Shown piece by piece: positions 33,959 through 43,526 of a DNA stretch of 64,000 nucleotides. The stretch is from Bordetella parapertussis (lineage in GTDB: Bacteria > Pseudomonadota > Gammaproteobacteria > Burkholderiales > SG8-39): the NCBI GenBank assembly GCA_945862265.1, contig CAMAXP010000013.1:1-64000 (forward strand), written 5' to 3'. Each line of letters opens with the position of its first letter. Positions within the stretch are counted from its first letter, which is position 1. The notes beneath the pieces were generated by a model. The model saw only the letters and a list, made by a program, of their open reading frames with translations. It searched no databases and was not told where the DNA came from. A program made the translations under genes and the position numbers.

Positions 33959-36312
33959 GCGGCTTTCTTCGCTTTGGCGGCCGCCAGGGCGGCCAGAAGG
34001 CGGCGCGGGCTCACCGGGCTTTCGGTGATCTCCACGCCGAGGTCCTTGAGGGCATCATTGATGGCGTTGACGATGGCAGCAGGCGGGGCGATGGCGCCGC
34101 CTTCGCCGATGCCTTTCTGGCCGAACTCCGTATACGGCGACGGGTTTTCCATGTGGATGATCCGCGGCGCGGGCACTTCGGTCGGTCCGGGAAGCATGTA
34201 ATCGGCCAGGGTGGACGCAAGGGGCTGGCCCTCGGCGTCGTACGGCATTTCCTCGTACAAAGCCGTGCCCACGCCCTGCGCGGTGCCTCCGTAGATCTGG
34301 CCATCGACAACCATCGGATTCACCAGCGTACCGCCGTCCTCGACGATGACGTAGTCGAGGATTTCGGTGTGGCCGATCTCGGTATCCACGGCGACCACCA
34401 CGGCATGGCAGGCATAGCTGAACGTGCCGGTATCGACCTTGGCTTTGTAGCCGGCCGTCGCTTCGAGCCCGCCCGGGTCCACATCGGCAGGCAGAAGCTG
34501 CGGCGCGCGGTACCAGACATGCGCGACCTCGGCGAGCGTCATCGATTTGTCGGTCCCGGCGACTTTGACCTTGCCGTCTTCCAGCACCAGGTCGCCGACC
34601 GAGACCTCAAGCAGCTTTCCTGCGATCTGCTTTACGCGCTTGCCGATTTCCTTGGACGCAGCGGCTACGGCGCCGCCGGACATCACCATGCAACGCGAGC
34701 CCCAGGTGCCGGTCGAGTAGGGGGTGAGTCCCGTATCGCCGTGGATGAGCCGCACATTGGCCGGGTCGATGCCGAGGATTTCGTTGGCGACCTGGGCGAG
34801 TGTGGTCTCCAGGCTCTGGCCGTGGGACTGCGCGCCAATGCGCAACTCAAGGACGCCATCGGGCGACAGGCGGGCGAAGCACTGCTCGTGCCCCGGCACC
34901 ATGGGGATGCCCCAGCCGGAATACACCGAGGTGCCGTGCGCGCCTTGTTCGCAATACACGGAGATGCCCACGCCGATCTTCCGGCCGTCGGCTTCGCCCT
35001 TCTTCTGGCGCTCGCGCCACTTGGGCAGGTCGATGGCCGCAATCGCCTTGCGCACCGCCTCGGGGTAGTCACCCGAGTCGAAATGCTTGTTGGTGATGTT
35101 GTTGTACGGCATGTCCTCGCGCTGCACGAGGTTGGCAAGCCGCACTTCGTAGGGTTCGCGGCCCGCTGCGCGGGCCACGACGTCCATCATCACTTCGAGC
35201 GCGAAGCACACGCCGGTGCGGGCCACGCCGCGATACGGCAGGATGCCCGGCTTGTTGGTCGCCGCCGACCAGGTCCGGCAGCGGTACCGTTCCATCTTGT
35301 AGGGGCCCGGCAGGATCGATCCCACCTGCGCCGATTCTAGGCAGGCTGTAAAGGGGTAGAGCGAATAAGCACCCGAATCCACCGTGGCATCGCAGTCGAT
35401 GCCGATCAGGCGGCCGTCGGCATGCGCGTACAGCGTGATGTCGTAGTCGTGCTCGCGGCAGTTGGTGCTGGCCACCAGCTGCTCGCGGCGGTCCTCCAGC
35501 CAGCGCACGGGTTTTTCCAGCTTGCGCGCAAGCCAGGCGAGGCACACTTCCTCGGTCAGCAGGATGCCCTTGTAGCCGAATCCGCCGCCCACATCCGGGG
35601 CGATCACGCGGATCGCGCCCTGGTCGAGGCCGAGGCATTCGGACAGCCCCGAGCGGTTGATGTGAGGCATCTGCGCCGAGCTGTACATCTCGAGCTGGCC
35701 GAGGCGCGTGTTCCACTCGCACAGTACGCCGCGGCCCTCGATTGGCGCCATCGATTGCCGTGCGGTGCGGATGTGGCGGCGCACCTGGATCGGGGCGGTC
35801 TTTTTTGCCTCGCTGAAATCGCCGTCGACCAGTGTCTCGAGGAACACGTTGCGGCCCCAGTCCTCGTGCACGAGCGCGGGCGGGTTGGTGCGCGCCTCGA
35901 CCATGTCGACGACCGCGGGCAGTTCCTCGTAGTCGGCGAAGACCTGAGAAGCGATGTCCTCGGCTTCGGCGCGGGTGGGCGCCACGCACATGGCGATGGG
36001 CTCGCCTACGTGCCGCACCTTGTCCTTCGCCAGCGGCCACAGGTTCGACGCGTTGAACCCCTTGATCCCGGAGACGGCGCGGATCGGCTTTACGCCGTCC
36101 ATGTCGGCCATCGTGAAGACGCGGTCCTCGTATCCCGCGGGCTTTTCGATGCCGAGGATGCGCCCGTGGGCGATGGGCGAACGCACGAAGGCGACTTCCA
36201 ACATGCCGGGGCGCTGGATGTCCCCGACGAACTGGCCGCGCCCGCGCAGGTAGCGATCGTCCTCCTTGCGCCGGAGCGAGGCTCCGACGCCCTTGCCCGA
36301 TTTGCTCGCCAC
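33955..36312 (-). CDS. Molybdenum hydroxylase large (molybdopterin) subunit
   Basis: A 785-residue subunit containing the Mo site. Recognisable stretches are VIAPDVGGGFGYKG, LPYRGVARTGVCFALEVMMD, IGAQSHGQSLETT and the catalytic Glu in GQKGIGEGGAIAPP near residue 740. The active-site loop does not contain the AYRCSFR sequence of aerobic CO dehydrogenase, so CO oxidation is unlikely. Aldehyde or heteroaromatic ring oxidation is more probable. The GTG start shares one base with the stop of the upstream metallohydrolase. Confidence 0.94.
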   Translation of the reverse strand: MASKSGKGVGASLRRKEDDRYLRGRGQFVGDIQRPGMLEVAFVRSPIAHGRILGIEKPAGYEDRVFTMADMDGVKPIRAVSGIKGFNASNLWPLAKDKVRHVGEPIAMCVAPTRAEAEDIASQVFADYEELPAVVDMVEARTNPPALVHEDWGRNVFLETLVDGDFSEAKKTAPIQVRRHIRTARQSMAPIEGRGVLCEWNTRLGQLEMYSSAQMPHINRSGLSECLGLDQGAIRVIAPDVGGGFGYKGILLTEEVCLAWLARKLEKPVRWLEDRREQLVASTNCREHDYDITLYAHADGRLIGIDCDATVDSGAYSLYPFTACLESAQVGSILPGPYKMERYRCRTWSAATNKPGILPYRGVARTGVCFALEVMMDVVARAAGREPYEVRLANLVQREDMPYNNITNKHFDSGDYPEAVRKAIAAIDLPKWRERQKKGEADGRKIGVGISVYCEQGAHGTSVYSGWGIPMVPGHEQCFARLSPDGVLELRIGAQSHGQSLETTLAQVANEILGIDPANVRLIHGDTGLTPYSTGTWGSRCMVMSGGAVAAASKEIGKRVKQIAGKLLEVSVGDLVLEDGKVKVAGTDKSMTLAEVAHVWYRAPQLLPADVDPGGLEATAGYKAKVDTGTFSYACHAVVVAVDTEIGHTEILDYVIVEDGGTLVNPMVVDGQIYGGTAQGVGTALYEEMPYDAEGQPLASTLADYMLPGPTEVPAPRIIHMENPSPYTEFGQKGIGEGGAIAPPAAIVNAINDALKDLGVEITESPVSPRRLLAALAAAKAKKAA

Positions 36313-37571
36313 TAGGCGGCCTGTGCCACGGGCAGGATGGAGGCGTCAGAGTCGAAGCGCTCGCCGGCGCGCAGGCAGAAGGCCGGCGTCAGCATGCGAT
36401 CTGTGACGACCTGGGTTTTCTCGTTGTCCTCCAGCACCCAGCGGCCGCGGTCATAGTTGAGCACCGAGACGTCTGCGCACACGCCGGGGACGAGGGTCCC
36501 GATGGTGCCCGCCATGCCGGCCATCTTCGCGGCGTGGGTGGTGACCATGGGGATCACCTGCTCGAGCTTGAGGCCGCAGGCGAGCATCGCGGTCATCGCG
36601 GATACCAGCGAGAAGCGCGCCGCGCCGAAGAACATGTGGTCCTGGTCGGAATGCTGCTCCGGCGTACCGGCAGGCTTGGGCACGACCGTGTTGTAGCCGT
36701 GCATGTCGGCGCCCAGCGTGTCGGGAAGGATGCCTGCATCCAGTGCCACCTGGGCCATCTTGAAGCTGAAATGCGAGCCGTGGCCGACATCCACCTTGAT
36801 GCCATTGGCGATGGCCTCCTTGGCGACCGGGTGCACCTTCCCGTGCCGGTCGACGAAGCTGCCGGGGTGCTTCGAAAACGGGTGGGCGAGGATGTCGCCG
36901 GGCTTGAGCAGCTTGATCACGTCGGGAAGGATCGTGTCCGGGTCGATGCTGGGCACGCCATTGGGCAGGCCCCACAGCTGGCCGAAGTGGATGTAGAGGG
37001 GCAGGCCGGTCTGGCGGCCCATTTCGGCTGCCATGCGCATGTCCTCGATGCCCCAGCGCGTCATGCCGCCGATCTCGGCGTGCACCTTGATGCCCTTGAC
37101 GATGTCGAGGTTGGCTTTCGCCGCGGCAACGGTGGCATCCACATCGAGACAGTCCGGCTTGTAGAGCGAGGCGTAGTAATGGCCTTCCATGCCGCCTACG
37201 AGGTAGGCGGAGATGAAGGCTACGACCCGGCTTTTCTTGGCCTTGACCACGTACTCGCGGAAGGCCGGCAGCGTCATGCACGACGGGCCGCCCTGGTCGA
37301 TCAGCGTGGTGACGCCGGAATGCACGCCCGCGAGGTCCGCGTCGAGGCCGAACCGCCCGGTCACGTGCTGGAAGACGTGGCCATGCGTGTCGATGAGGCC
37401 CGGGAGAACCAGCTTGCCCGCGACGTTCACCACCTCTTTAGCCGAGGACGGAAGGATGCTGGCGGCCACCGCAGCGATCTTGCCGTCCTGGATGGCGACA
37501 TCGAACAGGCCGTCGATGTTCTGCACCGGGTCGATCACCCGGCCGCCGCGCAGCAGTAGGTCGTATTGCAT
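36312..37571 (-). CDS. Amidohydrolase/deacetylase family metallohydrolase
   Basis: A 419-residue amidohydrolase-superfamily enzyme. The metal site includes LIDTHGHVFQHV near residue 60, a late Lys/His segment (GIKVHAEIGG) and VDVGHGSHFS. The N-terminal strand YDLLLRGGRVIDPVQNIDG and C-terminal GTIGTLVPGVCADVSVL form the composite beta domain of dihydroorotase-like enzymes. The natural substrate is not clear, and cyclic amide or N-acetyl compounds are usual. It heads the minus-strand operon with the molybdenum hydroxylase, so ring hydroxylation followed by ring opening is a plausible two-step scheme. Confidence 0.88.
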   Translation of the reverse strand: MQYDLLLRGGRVIDPVQNIDGLFDVAIQDGKIAAVAASILPSSAKEVVNVAGKLVLPGLIDTHGHVFQHVTGRFGLDADLAGVHSGVTTLIDQGGPSCMTLPAFREYVVKAKKSRVVAFISAYLVGGMEGHYYASLYKPDCLDVDATVAAAKANLDIVKGIKVHAEIGGMTRWGIEDMRMAAEMGRQTGLPLYIHFGQLWGLPNGVPSIDPDTILPDVIKLLKPGDILAHPFSKHPGSFVDRHGKVHPVAKEAIANGIKVDVGHGSHFSFKMAQVALDAGILPDTLGADMHGYNTVVPKPAGTPEQHSDQDHMFFGAARFSLVSAMTAMLACGLKLEQVIPMVTTHAAKMAGMAGTIGTLVPGVCADVSVLNYDRGRWVLEDNEKTQVVTDRMLTPAFCLRAGERFDSDASILPVAQAA

Positions 37572-37597
37572 GCTGGTCTCCGAAAAGTTACTGTCGG

Positions 37598-37617
37598 GGA
37601 GATTGTATCCAATCTCC
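37598..37617. promoter_or_regulatory. Palindromic operator in the divergent promoter region
   Basis: GGAGATTG (37598-37605) and CAATCTCC (37610-37617) form a perfect 8-bp inverted repeat with spacer TATC. The core TTGTATCCAA differs by one base from TTGTATACAA, the type of site bound by FadR/FCD-class GntR repressors. On the minus strand it also carries TACAAT, a good -10 box for the metallohydrolase operon. No regulator gene is adjacent. Confidence 0.55.
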
Positions 37618-37631
37618 GCGTATACCTCACC

Positions 37632-37637
37632 GATAAT
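37632..37637 (+). promoter_or_regulatory. -10-like GATAAT, leaderless spacing to acyl-CoA dehydrogenase
   Basis: GATAAT is followed by 7 bases and the ATG at 37645. This decides between three nearby in-frame ATG codons (37636, 37645 and 37654), none of which has a Shine-Dalgarno sequence. Confidence 0.35.
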
Positions 37638-37644
37638 GCATTCT

Positions 37645-38790
37645 ATGAATACGATGCCCGCCTGGTTCGACGACACCCACCGCATGCTGTCCGACAGCCT
37701 GCGGCGATTCATTGAAAACGAGGTCGCCCCGGCCGGGCGCGCATGGGAGGACGCGGGGTTCGTCCCGCGCGAAATCCTGCGCAAGATGGGCAGTCTCGGC
37801 TTCCTGGGCCTGCGCTACCCGGAGAAGTACGGCGGCGGCGAAATGAACGTGCTCGGCACGGCGCTCCTCGCCGAGGAACTCGGACGCTCCTCGTTCGGGG
37901 GCTTTGCAGTCACCGTGCTGGTGCATACCGACATGGCCTCGCCGCACCTGATGAACGCGGGCACGCCGGAGCAGCTCGATCGCTACATGCCGGGGATTAT
38001 TGCGGGAGAAAAGATCACCGCGGTGGCCGTCACGGAACCCGATGCAGGCTCCGACGTGCGCTCGATCCGTACTTCAGCGCGCCGCGATGGTGCACATTGG
38101 GTCATCAACGGCAGCAAGATGTACATCACCAACGGGGTGCATGCCGACCTGTACTTCGTCGCCGCCAAAACCGACCCCGCCGCCGGAACGAAAGGCATTT
38201 CCATGTTCATCGTCGAGAAGGGCACCCCGGGATTCTCGGTGGCGCGACCGCTCGACAAGATGGGCTGGCGCTCCTCCGACACGGCGGAGCTGGTGTTCCA
38301 GGAGTGCCGGATCCCGGCGGAAAACCTGCTGGGCGAGGAAGGACGCGGGTTCTACCAGGTGATGAAGAACTTCCAGAACGAACGCATTGCGCTGGGAGCC
38401 CAGGCCATGGGCGAGGCCTCGAAGGCGCTGGAAATTACATTGGATTACGTGAAGCAGCGCAAGGCCTTCGGCGCGGTGCTGTGGGACAAGCAGGTCATCC
38501 GGCAGCGGTTGTCGATGCTGGCGGCAAAGGTCGAGGCGGGACGCCAGCTGGTCTACTCAGCTGCCTGGGCCGACACCCTTGGCCGGGACTGCGTCAAGGA
38601 GGTTTCGATGGTGAAAGCGTACTGCGGCGAACTGGTCAACGAGGTGATGTACGACTGCCTGCAGTTCCACGGCGGGTTCGGCTACATCCGCGACTCGGCC
38701 ATCGAGCGCATGACCCGCGATGCGCGCATCCAGTCGATCGGCGGCGGCGCAACGGAGGTCATGCTCGAGGAAATCGCCAAGCGGATCTAG
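37645..38790 (+). CDS. Acyl-CoA dehydrogenase
   Basis: A 381-residue flavoenzyme that introduces the alpha-beta double bond in acyl-CoA. It has the family signatures VAVTEPDAGSDVRSIRT and GFGYIRDSAIERMTRDARI. The catalytic base position near the end reads QSIGGGATEVM where many members have YEGTSEIQ; here the usual Glu of the EGT motif is replaced, so the base may come from another position, as in isovaleryl-CoA type enzymes. It is divergent from the metallohydrolase/molybdenum hydroxylase operon and convergent with the branched-chain ABC binding protein. Start choice rests on promoter spacing. Confidence 0.9.
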   Translation: MNTMPAWFDDTHRMLSDSLRRFIENEVAPAGRAWEDAGFVPREILRKMGSLGFLGLRYPEKYGGGEMNVLGTALLAEELGRSSFGGFAVTVLVHTDMASPHLMNAGTPEQLDRYMPGIIAGEKITAVAVTEPDAGSDVRSIRTSARRDGAHWVINGSKMYITNGVHADLYFVAAKTDPAAGTKGISMFIVEKGTPGFSVARPLDKMGWRSSDTAELVFQECRIPAENLLGEEGRGFYQVMKNFQNERIALGAQAMGEASKALEITLDYVKQRKAFGAVLWDKQVIRQRLSMLAAKVEAGRQLVYSAAWADTLGRDCVKEVSMVKAYCGELVNEVMYDCLQFHGGFGYIRDSAIERMTRDARIQSIGGGATEVMLEEIAKRI

Positions 38791-38794
38791 GGGC

Positions 38795-40003
38795 TCACCG
38801 GGTCATGACGTCGCCGTACCGGACCCACTCCTTGCCGTCGAAACGGGCCATCTGCATCTGCTGGAAGGGTGCAAAGTCGGTCGGGCTGGTGTTGACCTTG
38901 ACTCCCGGCAGCGCGAGCGAAGGGCTGAAGTCCTTCAGGCTGGCCGCCTGCTTCATCACGTTTTCCCGGGTCAGCAGGTCGCCGCACTGCTTGAGCACCT
39001 GCACCAGCCCCTGGGCCGCGGTGTACCCGTAGACGTTCGAGCCGTCCTTCAGGTCGCCGTCGGGGTAGTACTTCGCCATGAAGGCTTTCCAGTCGTTCAT
39101 TGCGGCGTCGTTCTTCCACGCGTTGTCCAGCGGGTCCTTGAGGTACTGGGTCGTGATCAGGCCCATCGATTTTTCCAGGCCGGCCGGCACGAGAACCGAG
39201 CCGATGGAGGCCGAAACGTTGTTCAGGTACTGCACCGGCTTCCAGCCGATGTCGTAAGCCTTGCGGACCGCCTGCGCGGCGAACTTCGGCGTGGTGATGT
39301 TGAAGAACACGTCGGCGCCCGAGCCCTGCAGCTGCACGATCTGCGAGTCCACGGTCGGGTCGCTGGTCTCGTAGGACACCTCGGCCACGATCATTTTCAC
39401 CTTGTCGCCGAGCCCGTCCTTGAATCCCTTGAGGTAGTCCTTGCCGTAGTCGTCGTTCTGGAACAGGACGGCGATCTTTGCGTTCGGCTTGGTCTGCAGG
39501 ATGTGCTTTGCGTAAATGACGGCCTCGGTCTGGTAGTTCGGCTGCCAGCCCATCGTCCACGGAAAGCCCTTCGGGTCGTTCCACTTGCTCGCGCCGGTGG
39601 CGACAAACAGCTGCGGCACTTTCTTCGCGTTCATGTACTTGTGGATCGCCGAATTCGAGGGCGTCCCCAGGGGATTGAAGACCAGCAGCACTTCATCCTG
39701 TTCGACGAGCTTCCTCGCCATTTCGACGGCCTTGGGCGGGCTGTAACCGTCGTCCACGCTGATGAAGTTGATCTTGCGCCCGTTGACGCCGCCCTCGTCA
39801 TTGATCTTGCGGAAGTAGGCGGCTTCCGCCTTGCCGATGGCCGCATAGGCCGACGCAGGGCCGCTGTACGGCATGATGTTGCCGACCTTGATCTCCTTGT
39901 CGGAGGCGCCGGGGTCGTACTTCTTCTGGGCCAGCGCGTACGGCGCGGCGAATGCCACTCCAACGATTGCAGCTGCTGATACGAATAGTTTTCTGGCTGA
40001 CAT
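38795..40003 (-). CDS. Branched-chain-type ABC substrate-binding protein
   Basis: A 402-residue periplasmic protein (type I fold, LivJ/LivK group). The signal peptide ends at ALAQKKYDPG. IKVGNIMPYSGPASAYAAIG, FISVDDGYSPPKAVEMARKL and VLFQNDDYGKDYLKGFKDG are typical. In degradative bacteria such proteins often bind aromatic acids rather than amino acids. It is the last gene of a complete transporter operon and has AGGAGG 6 bases before the ATG. Confidence 0.93.
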   Translation of the reverse strand: MSARKLFVSAAAIVGVAFAAPYALAQKKYDPGASDKEIKVGNIMPYSGPASAYAAIGKAEAAYFRKINDEGGVNGRKINFISVDDGYSPPKAVEMARKLVEQDEVLLVFNPLGTPSNSAIHKYMNAKKVPQLFVATGASKWNDPKGFPWTMGWQPNYQTEAVIYAKHILQTKPNAKIAVLFQNDDYGKDYLKGFKDGLGDKVKMIVAEVSYETSDPTVDSQIVQLQGSGADVFFNITTPKFAAQAVRKAYDIGWKPVQYLNNVSASIGSVLVPAGLEKSMGLITTQYLKDPLDNAWKNDAAMNDWKAFMAKYYPDGDLKDGSNVYGYTAAQGLVQVLKQCGDLLTRENVMKQAASLKDFSPSLALPGVKVNTSPTDFAPFQQMQMARFDGKEWVRYGDVMTR

Positions 40004-40028
40004 GACGGCCTCCTTTGGTGAGGTGGAT

Positions 40029-41024
40029 TTACCCCGAACGCTGCGGGACGGTGCTGGCTTTACGCTTCAACTTGGCCCGGGCCATGCGCAGCGCGCCCGA
40101 GACCCCGGTCGGCATCGCATACATGAAGCCGATCAGGAATACGCCGTAGATCGCCCAAGGCGCAGCCTTCGAAATCTGGTCCGCGACGTTGGGGACGAAC
40201 TGGATGAAGATCGCGCCGAAGATCGCGCCCGGGATCGAGGCGAGCCCGCCGATCACGACGCCGACCAGGAAGGTGATCGACACGAAGATATTGAAGCTGT
40301 CGGGCGCGACGAACTGCACAGCGATCGCGCCGAGTGCGCCGGCCACGCCGGTGTACATCGCGCTCACGCCGAAAGCCAGCGACTTGTACATCGCCGTGTT
40401 CACGCCCATGGCCTCGGCCGCAATGGGATGGTCGCGGATCGCGACGAGCGCGCGCCCGACGCGGCCGCGCAGCAGGTTCCAGCCGAGCAGGAACATCACG
40501 AGCGTGACCGCCAGCGTGAAGTAGAACAGCCACTGGTCGGGCGTGAGCGGCAGGCCGAAAGGCGGGTCCGGCTTGATGATCGTGATGCCCTGCACGCCGC
40601 CGGTCCAGGCCTCAAGGTGCTTGTACTTGAGCAGTTGCGGCATCGACACGCCCAGTGCAAAGGTCGCCAGCGCTAGGTACAGGCCTTCCAGCCGCAGGGC
40701 GGGCAGGCCGAAGAGGAACCCGACGATGAGGCACACGAACCCGGCGACGGGGACGGTGGCCCAGTAAGGCACGTCGTACTTGTCCATGAGGATCGCCGCC
40801 GCATAGGCGCCGATGGCGTAGAAGGCGCCGTGGCCGAGCGAAATCTGCCCGTTGTAGCCGGTCAGGATGTTGAGCCCGAGCAGCGCGATCGAGTAGACCA
40901 GCACCAGCGTGAACTGGAACGTAGTGTAGTTGCTGACCGCGAAGGGCAGCGCGCAGGCGATTGCGAGCACCGTGGCGAGGATCGCCACTTGCTGTTTCCC
41001 GCCCAGGGTTTCGATGAGGTTCAT
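40029..41024 (-). CDS. livM: Branched-chain-type ABC permease (LivM-like)
   Basis: A 331-residue permease with about ten helices. NILTGYNGQISLGHGAFYAIGAYAAAIL (two blocks) and VAIRDHPIAAEAMGVNTAMYK are the LivM signatures, the second being the cytoplasmic loop that contacts the ATPases. It starts 4 bases after the LivH-like stop. Confidence 0.94.
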   Translation of the reverse strand: MNLIETLGGKQQVAILATVLAIACALPFAVSNYTTFQFTLVLVYSIALLGLNILTGYNGQISLGHGAFYAIGAYAAAILMDKYDVPYWATVPVAGFVCLIVGFLFGLPALRLEGLYLALATFALGVSMPQLLKYKHLEAWTGGVQGITIIKPDPPFGLPLTPDQWLFYFTLAVTLVMFLLGWNLLRGRVGRALVAIRDHPIAAEAMGVNTAMYKSLAFGVSAMYTGVAGALGAIAVQFVAPDSFNIFVSITFLVGVVIGGLASIPGAIFGAIFIQFVPNVADQISKAAPWAIYGVFLIGFMYAMPTGVSGALRMARAKLKRKASTVPQRSG

Positions 41025-41028
41025 GGAG

Positions 41029-41901
41029 TCATACCCGGGTCACGTGGACCTTGCCGAACAGTCCCGAGGGCTTCACGACCAGCACGCCGATGATCAAAAC
41101 CAGCGCCACCGAAAGCTTGAGTTCGTTGCCGATCACGTAGGCGCCGAGCACGTTTTCGAGCACCCCGACGATGAAGCCGCCAAGCACTGCCCCGCCTGGA
41201 TTGTCGATCCCTCCGACCAGCGCCGCGGCGAATGCGTAGAGCAGGATGCCGGACATCATGTTCGGATCAAGGAACACGACCGGCGCAACCATCATGCCGG
41301 CGATCGCCCCGATGGCCGACGCCAGGCCCCATCCCAGCGCCAGCATCCAGCCCACCCGGATGCCCACCAGCCGGCTGGATTCAGGGTTTTGCGCCGCCGC
41401 CCGCATGGCGAGTCCGAGGGGCGTGAAGCGGAAGAACGCGTAAAGCAGGAACAGCACCACGAGCGTCACGCCGATGGCGCCGAGTTCGTGCGACGACACC
41501 AGCTTGGTGCCGAACGGCGCCTCGGCCGGGAAGGGGCTCGGGAAGGTCTTGATCGTGTAGGTGTAGATCCAGCCCGCCATGCTGTTGAAGATCACCAGCA
41601 GGCCGATGAAGACGACCACTACGGAGAGGACCGGGGCCTGCTCGACCGGGCGCACGATGATGCGTTCGATCAGCACGCCGAGCGTGAAGGCGATCACCAC
41701 GGTAAGGAAGAAAGCCGCCCAGTAGGGCATGCCGGACTGGATCAGGGTCCAGGCGATGTAGGTCGAGAACATGGCGATCTCGCCCTGCGCGAAGTTCACC
41801 AGGTGCGTGGCCTGGTAGATCATCACCAGCGCCAGCGCCACGCTGGCGTAGATGCCGCCGGTGGCGAGGCCCGCAATCACCTGGTGGAGGAAGGTTTCCA
41901 T
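41029..41901 (-). CDS. livH: Branched-chain-type ABC permease (LivH-like)
   Basis: A 290-residue permease with about eight helices. The N-terminal QVIAGLATGGIYASVALALV and the HLVNFAQGEIAMFSTYIAW region match LivH proteins, and MRAAAQNPESSRLVGIRVGW is the ATPase-contact loop. It follows the LivF-like gene by two bases. Confidence 0.94.
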   Translation of the reverse strand: METFLHQVIAGLATGGIYASVALALVMIYQATHLVNFAQGEIAMFSTYIAWTLIQSGMPYWAAFFLTVVIAFTLGVLIERIIVRPVEQAPVLSVVVVFIGLLVIFNSMAGWIYTYTIKTFPSPFPAEAPFGTKLVSSHELGAIGVTLVVLFLLYAFFRFTPLGLAMRAAAQNPESSRLVGIRVGWMLALGWGLASAIGAIAGMMVAPVVFLDPNMMSGILLYAFAAALVGGIDNPGGAVLGGFIVGVLENVLGAYVIGNELKLSVALVLIIGVLVVKPSGLFGKVHVTRV

Positions 41902-41903
41902 CG

Positions 41904-42617
<714 letters not shown>

Positions 42618-43406
42618 TCAGGCGGCCGTCCCAAGGTAGGCCTGCACCACTTCCGGGTGCCTCTGCACTTCGGCCGGGGTGCCTTCGGCGATCTTGCGCC
42701 CGAAGTTGAGCGCGACCACCTTGTCCGATACGCCCATCACGAGGCTCATATGGTGCTCCACCAGCAATACGGTGACGCCCAGGTGGTCGCGGATGTGGCG
42801 GATCAGGTCGCCGAGCACGCCGACTTCCTCGTGGTTGAGGCCGCTGGCCGGCTCGTCCAGCAGCAGGAGCTTCGGTTCGCTGGCCAGCGCCCGGGCCAGT
42901 TCCACGCGCTTCTGGGTTCCAAAGGGCAGGTCGGCCACGCGCGTGCCCGACACCTCGTCGAGTTCGAGGAAGTGGATGAGTTCGCGGGCCTTCGCGGTCG
43001 AGGCCGATTCTTCGCGCGACACTCGCGGGGCGCGCACCGCATTCTCGAAAAATCCGCTCCCGGTGCGGCAGTGGCGCCCGAGCATGACGTTGTCGAGGAC
43101 GCTCATGGTCCGGAACAGGGCCAGGTTCTGGAAGGTCCGGCCGATGCCCGATTCCGCAATCTTGTGCCGCGGGATCGAGAGCAGGGGCTGGCCGTTGAAT
43201 TCGATGCGGCCTTCGTTGCAGCCGTAGAGGCGCGACAGGCAGTTGAAGAGGGTGGTTTTTCCCGCCCCGTTGGGGCCGATCAGGCCGACGACCTGGCCTG
43301 CAGAAACGTCGAAGGAGACGCCGTCCAGCGCCACGATGCCGCCGAAGCGCACCGAGACCCCATCCACTGCCAGCAAGCTGCCGCGCGATGTCTGCGTCTG
43401 GTGCAT
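42618..43406 (-). CDS. livG: Branched-chain-type ABC ATPase (LivG-like)
   Basis: A 262-residue ATPase and first gene of the importer operon. Walker A is GPNGAGKTT and Walker B is LLLLDEPASGLNHEE. The ABC signature is altered to LPFGTQKRVELARAL, where LSYGQQRR is usual in LivG, so the Ser is replaced by Pro. The ATG at 43406 is chosen over the longer frame because AGGAGG lies 4 bases upstream. Confidence 0.93.
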   Translation of the reverse strand: MHQTQTSRGSLLAVDGVSVRFGGIVALDGVSFDVSAGQVVGLIGPNGAGKTTLFNCLSRLYGCNEGRIEFNGQPLLSIPRHKIAESGIGRTFQNLALFRTMSVLDNVMLGRHCRTGSGFFENAVRAPRVSREESASTAKARELIHFLELDEVSGTRVADLPFGTQKRVELARALASEPKLLLLDEPASGLNHEEVGVLGDLIRHIRDHLGVTVLLVEHHMSLVMGVSDKVVALNFGRKIAEGTPAEVQRHPEVVQAYLGTAA

Positions 43407-43428
43407 CCTGCCTCCTGAGGTTGCATCT

Positions 43429-43462
43429 CCCCTGTTGGCAGGGGTTGCGTGCGCGGATTGTA
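43429..43462 (-). promoter_or_regulatory. Promoter and leader hairpin of the branched-chain ABC operon
   Basis: On the minus strand TACAAT (43462-43457) is a good -10 box. Between it and the ribosome site lies a hairpin with arms CCCCTG and CAGGGG and a 4-base loop (43429-43444). It could tune mRNA stability or start access. It is too small for a known riboswitch. Confidence 0.4.
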
Positions 43463-43526
43463 GCCCGGCCGAAATGGCGTGGCTGGCAAACTTGTTGGCG
43501 CAGTGCATCATGCGCCGGGGCCGGGC

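Noticed and set aside
33955-36312. Aerobic carbon monoxide dehydrogenase large subunit
   Set aside because: The three-subunit order fits, but the AYRCSFR active-site loop is absent and the loop reads PYRGVART, so a general molybdenum hydroxylase call is safer.
43407-43500. Riboswitch ahead of the branched-chain ABC operon
   Set aside because: Only one 6-bp hairpin is visible and no conserved riboswitch core was recognised.
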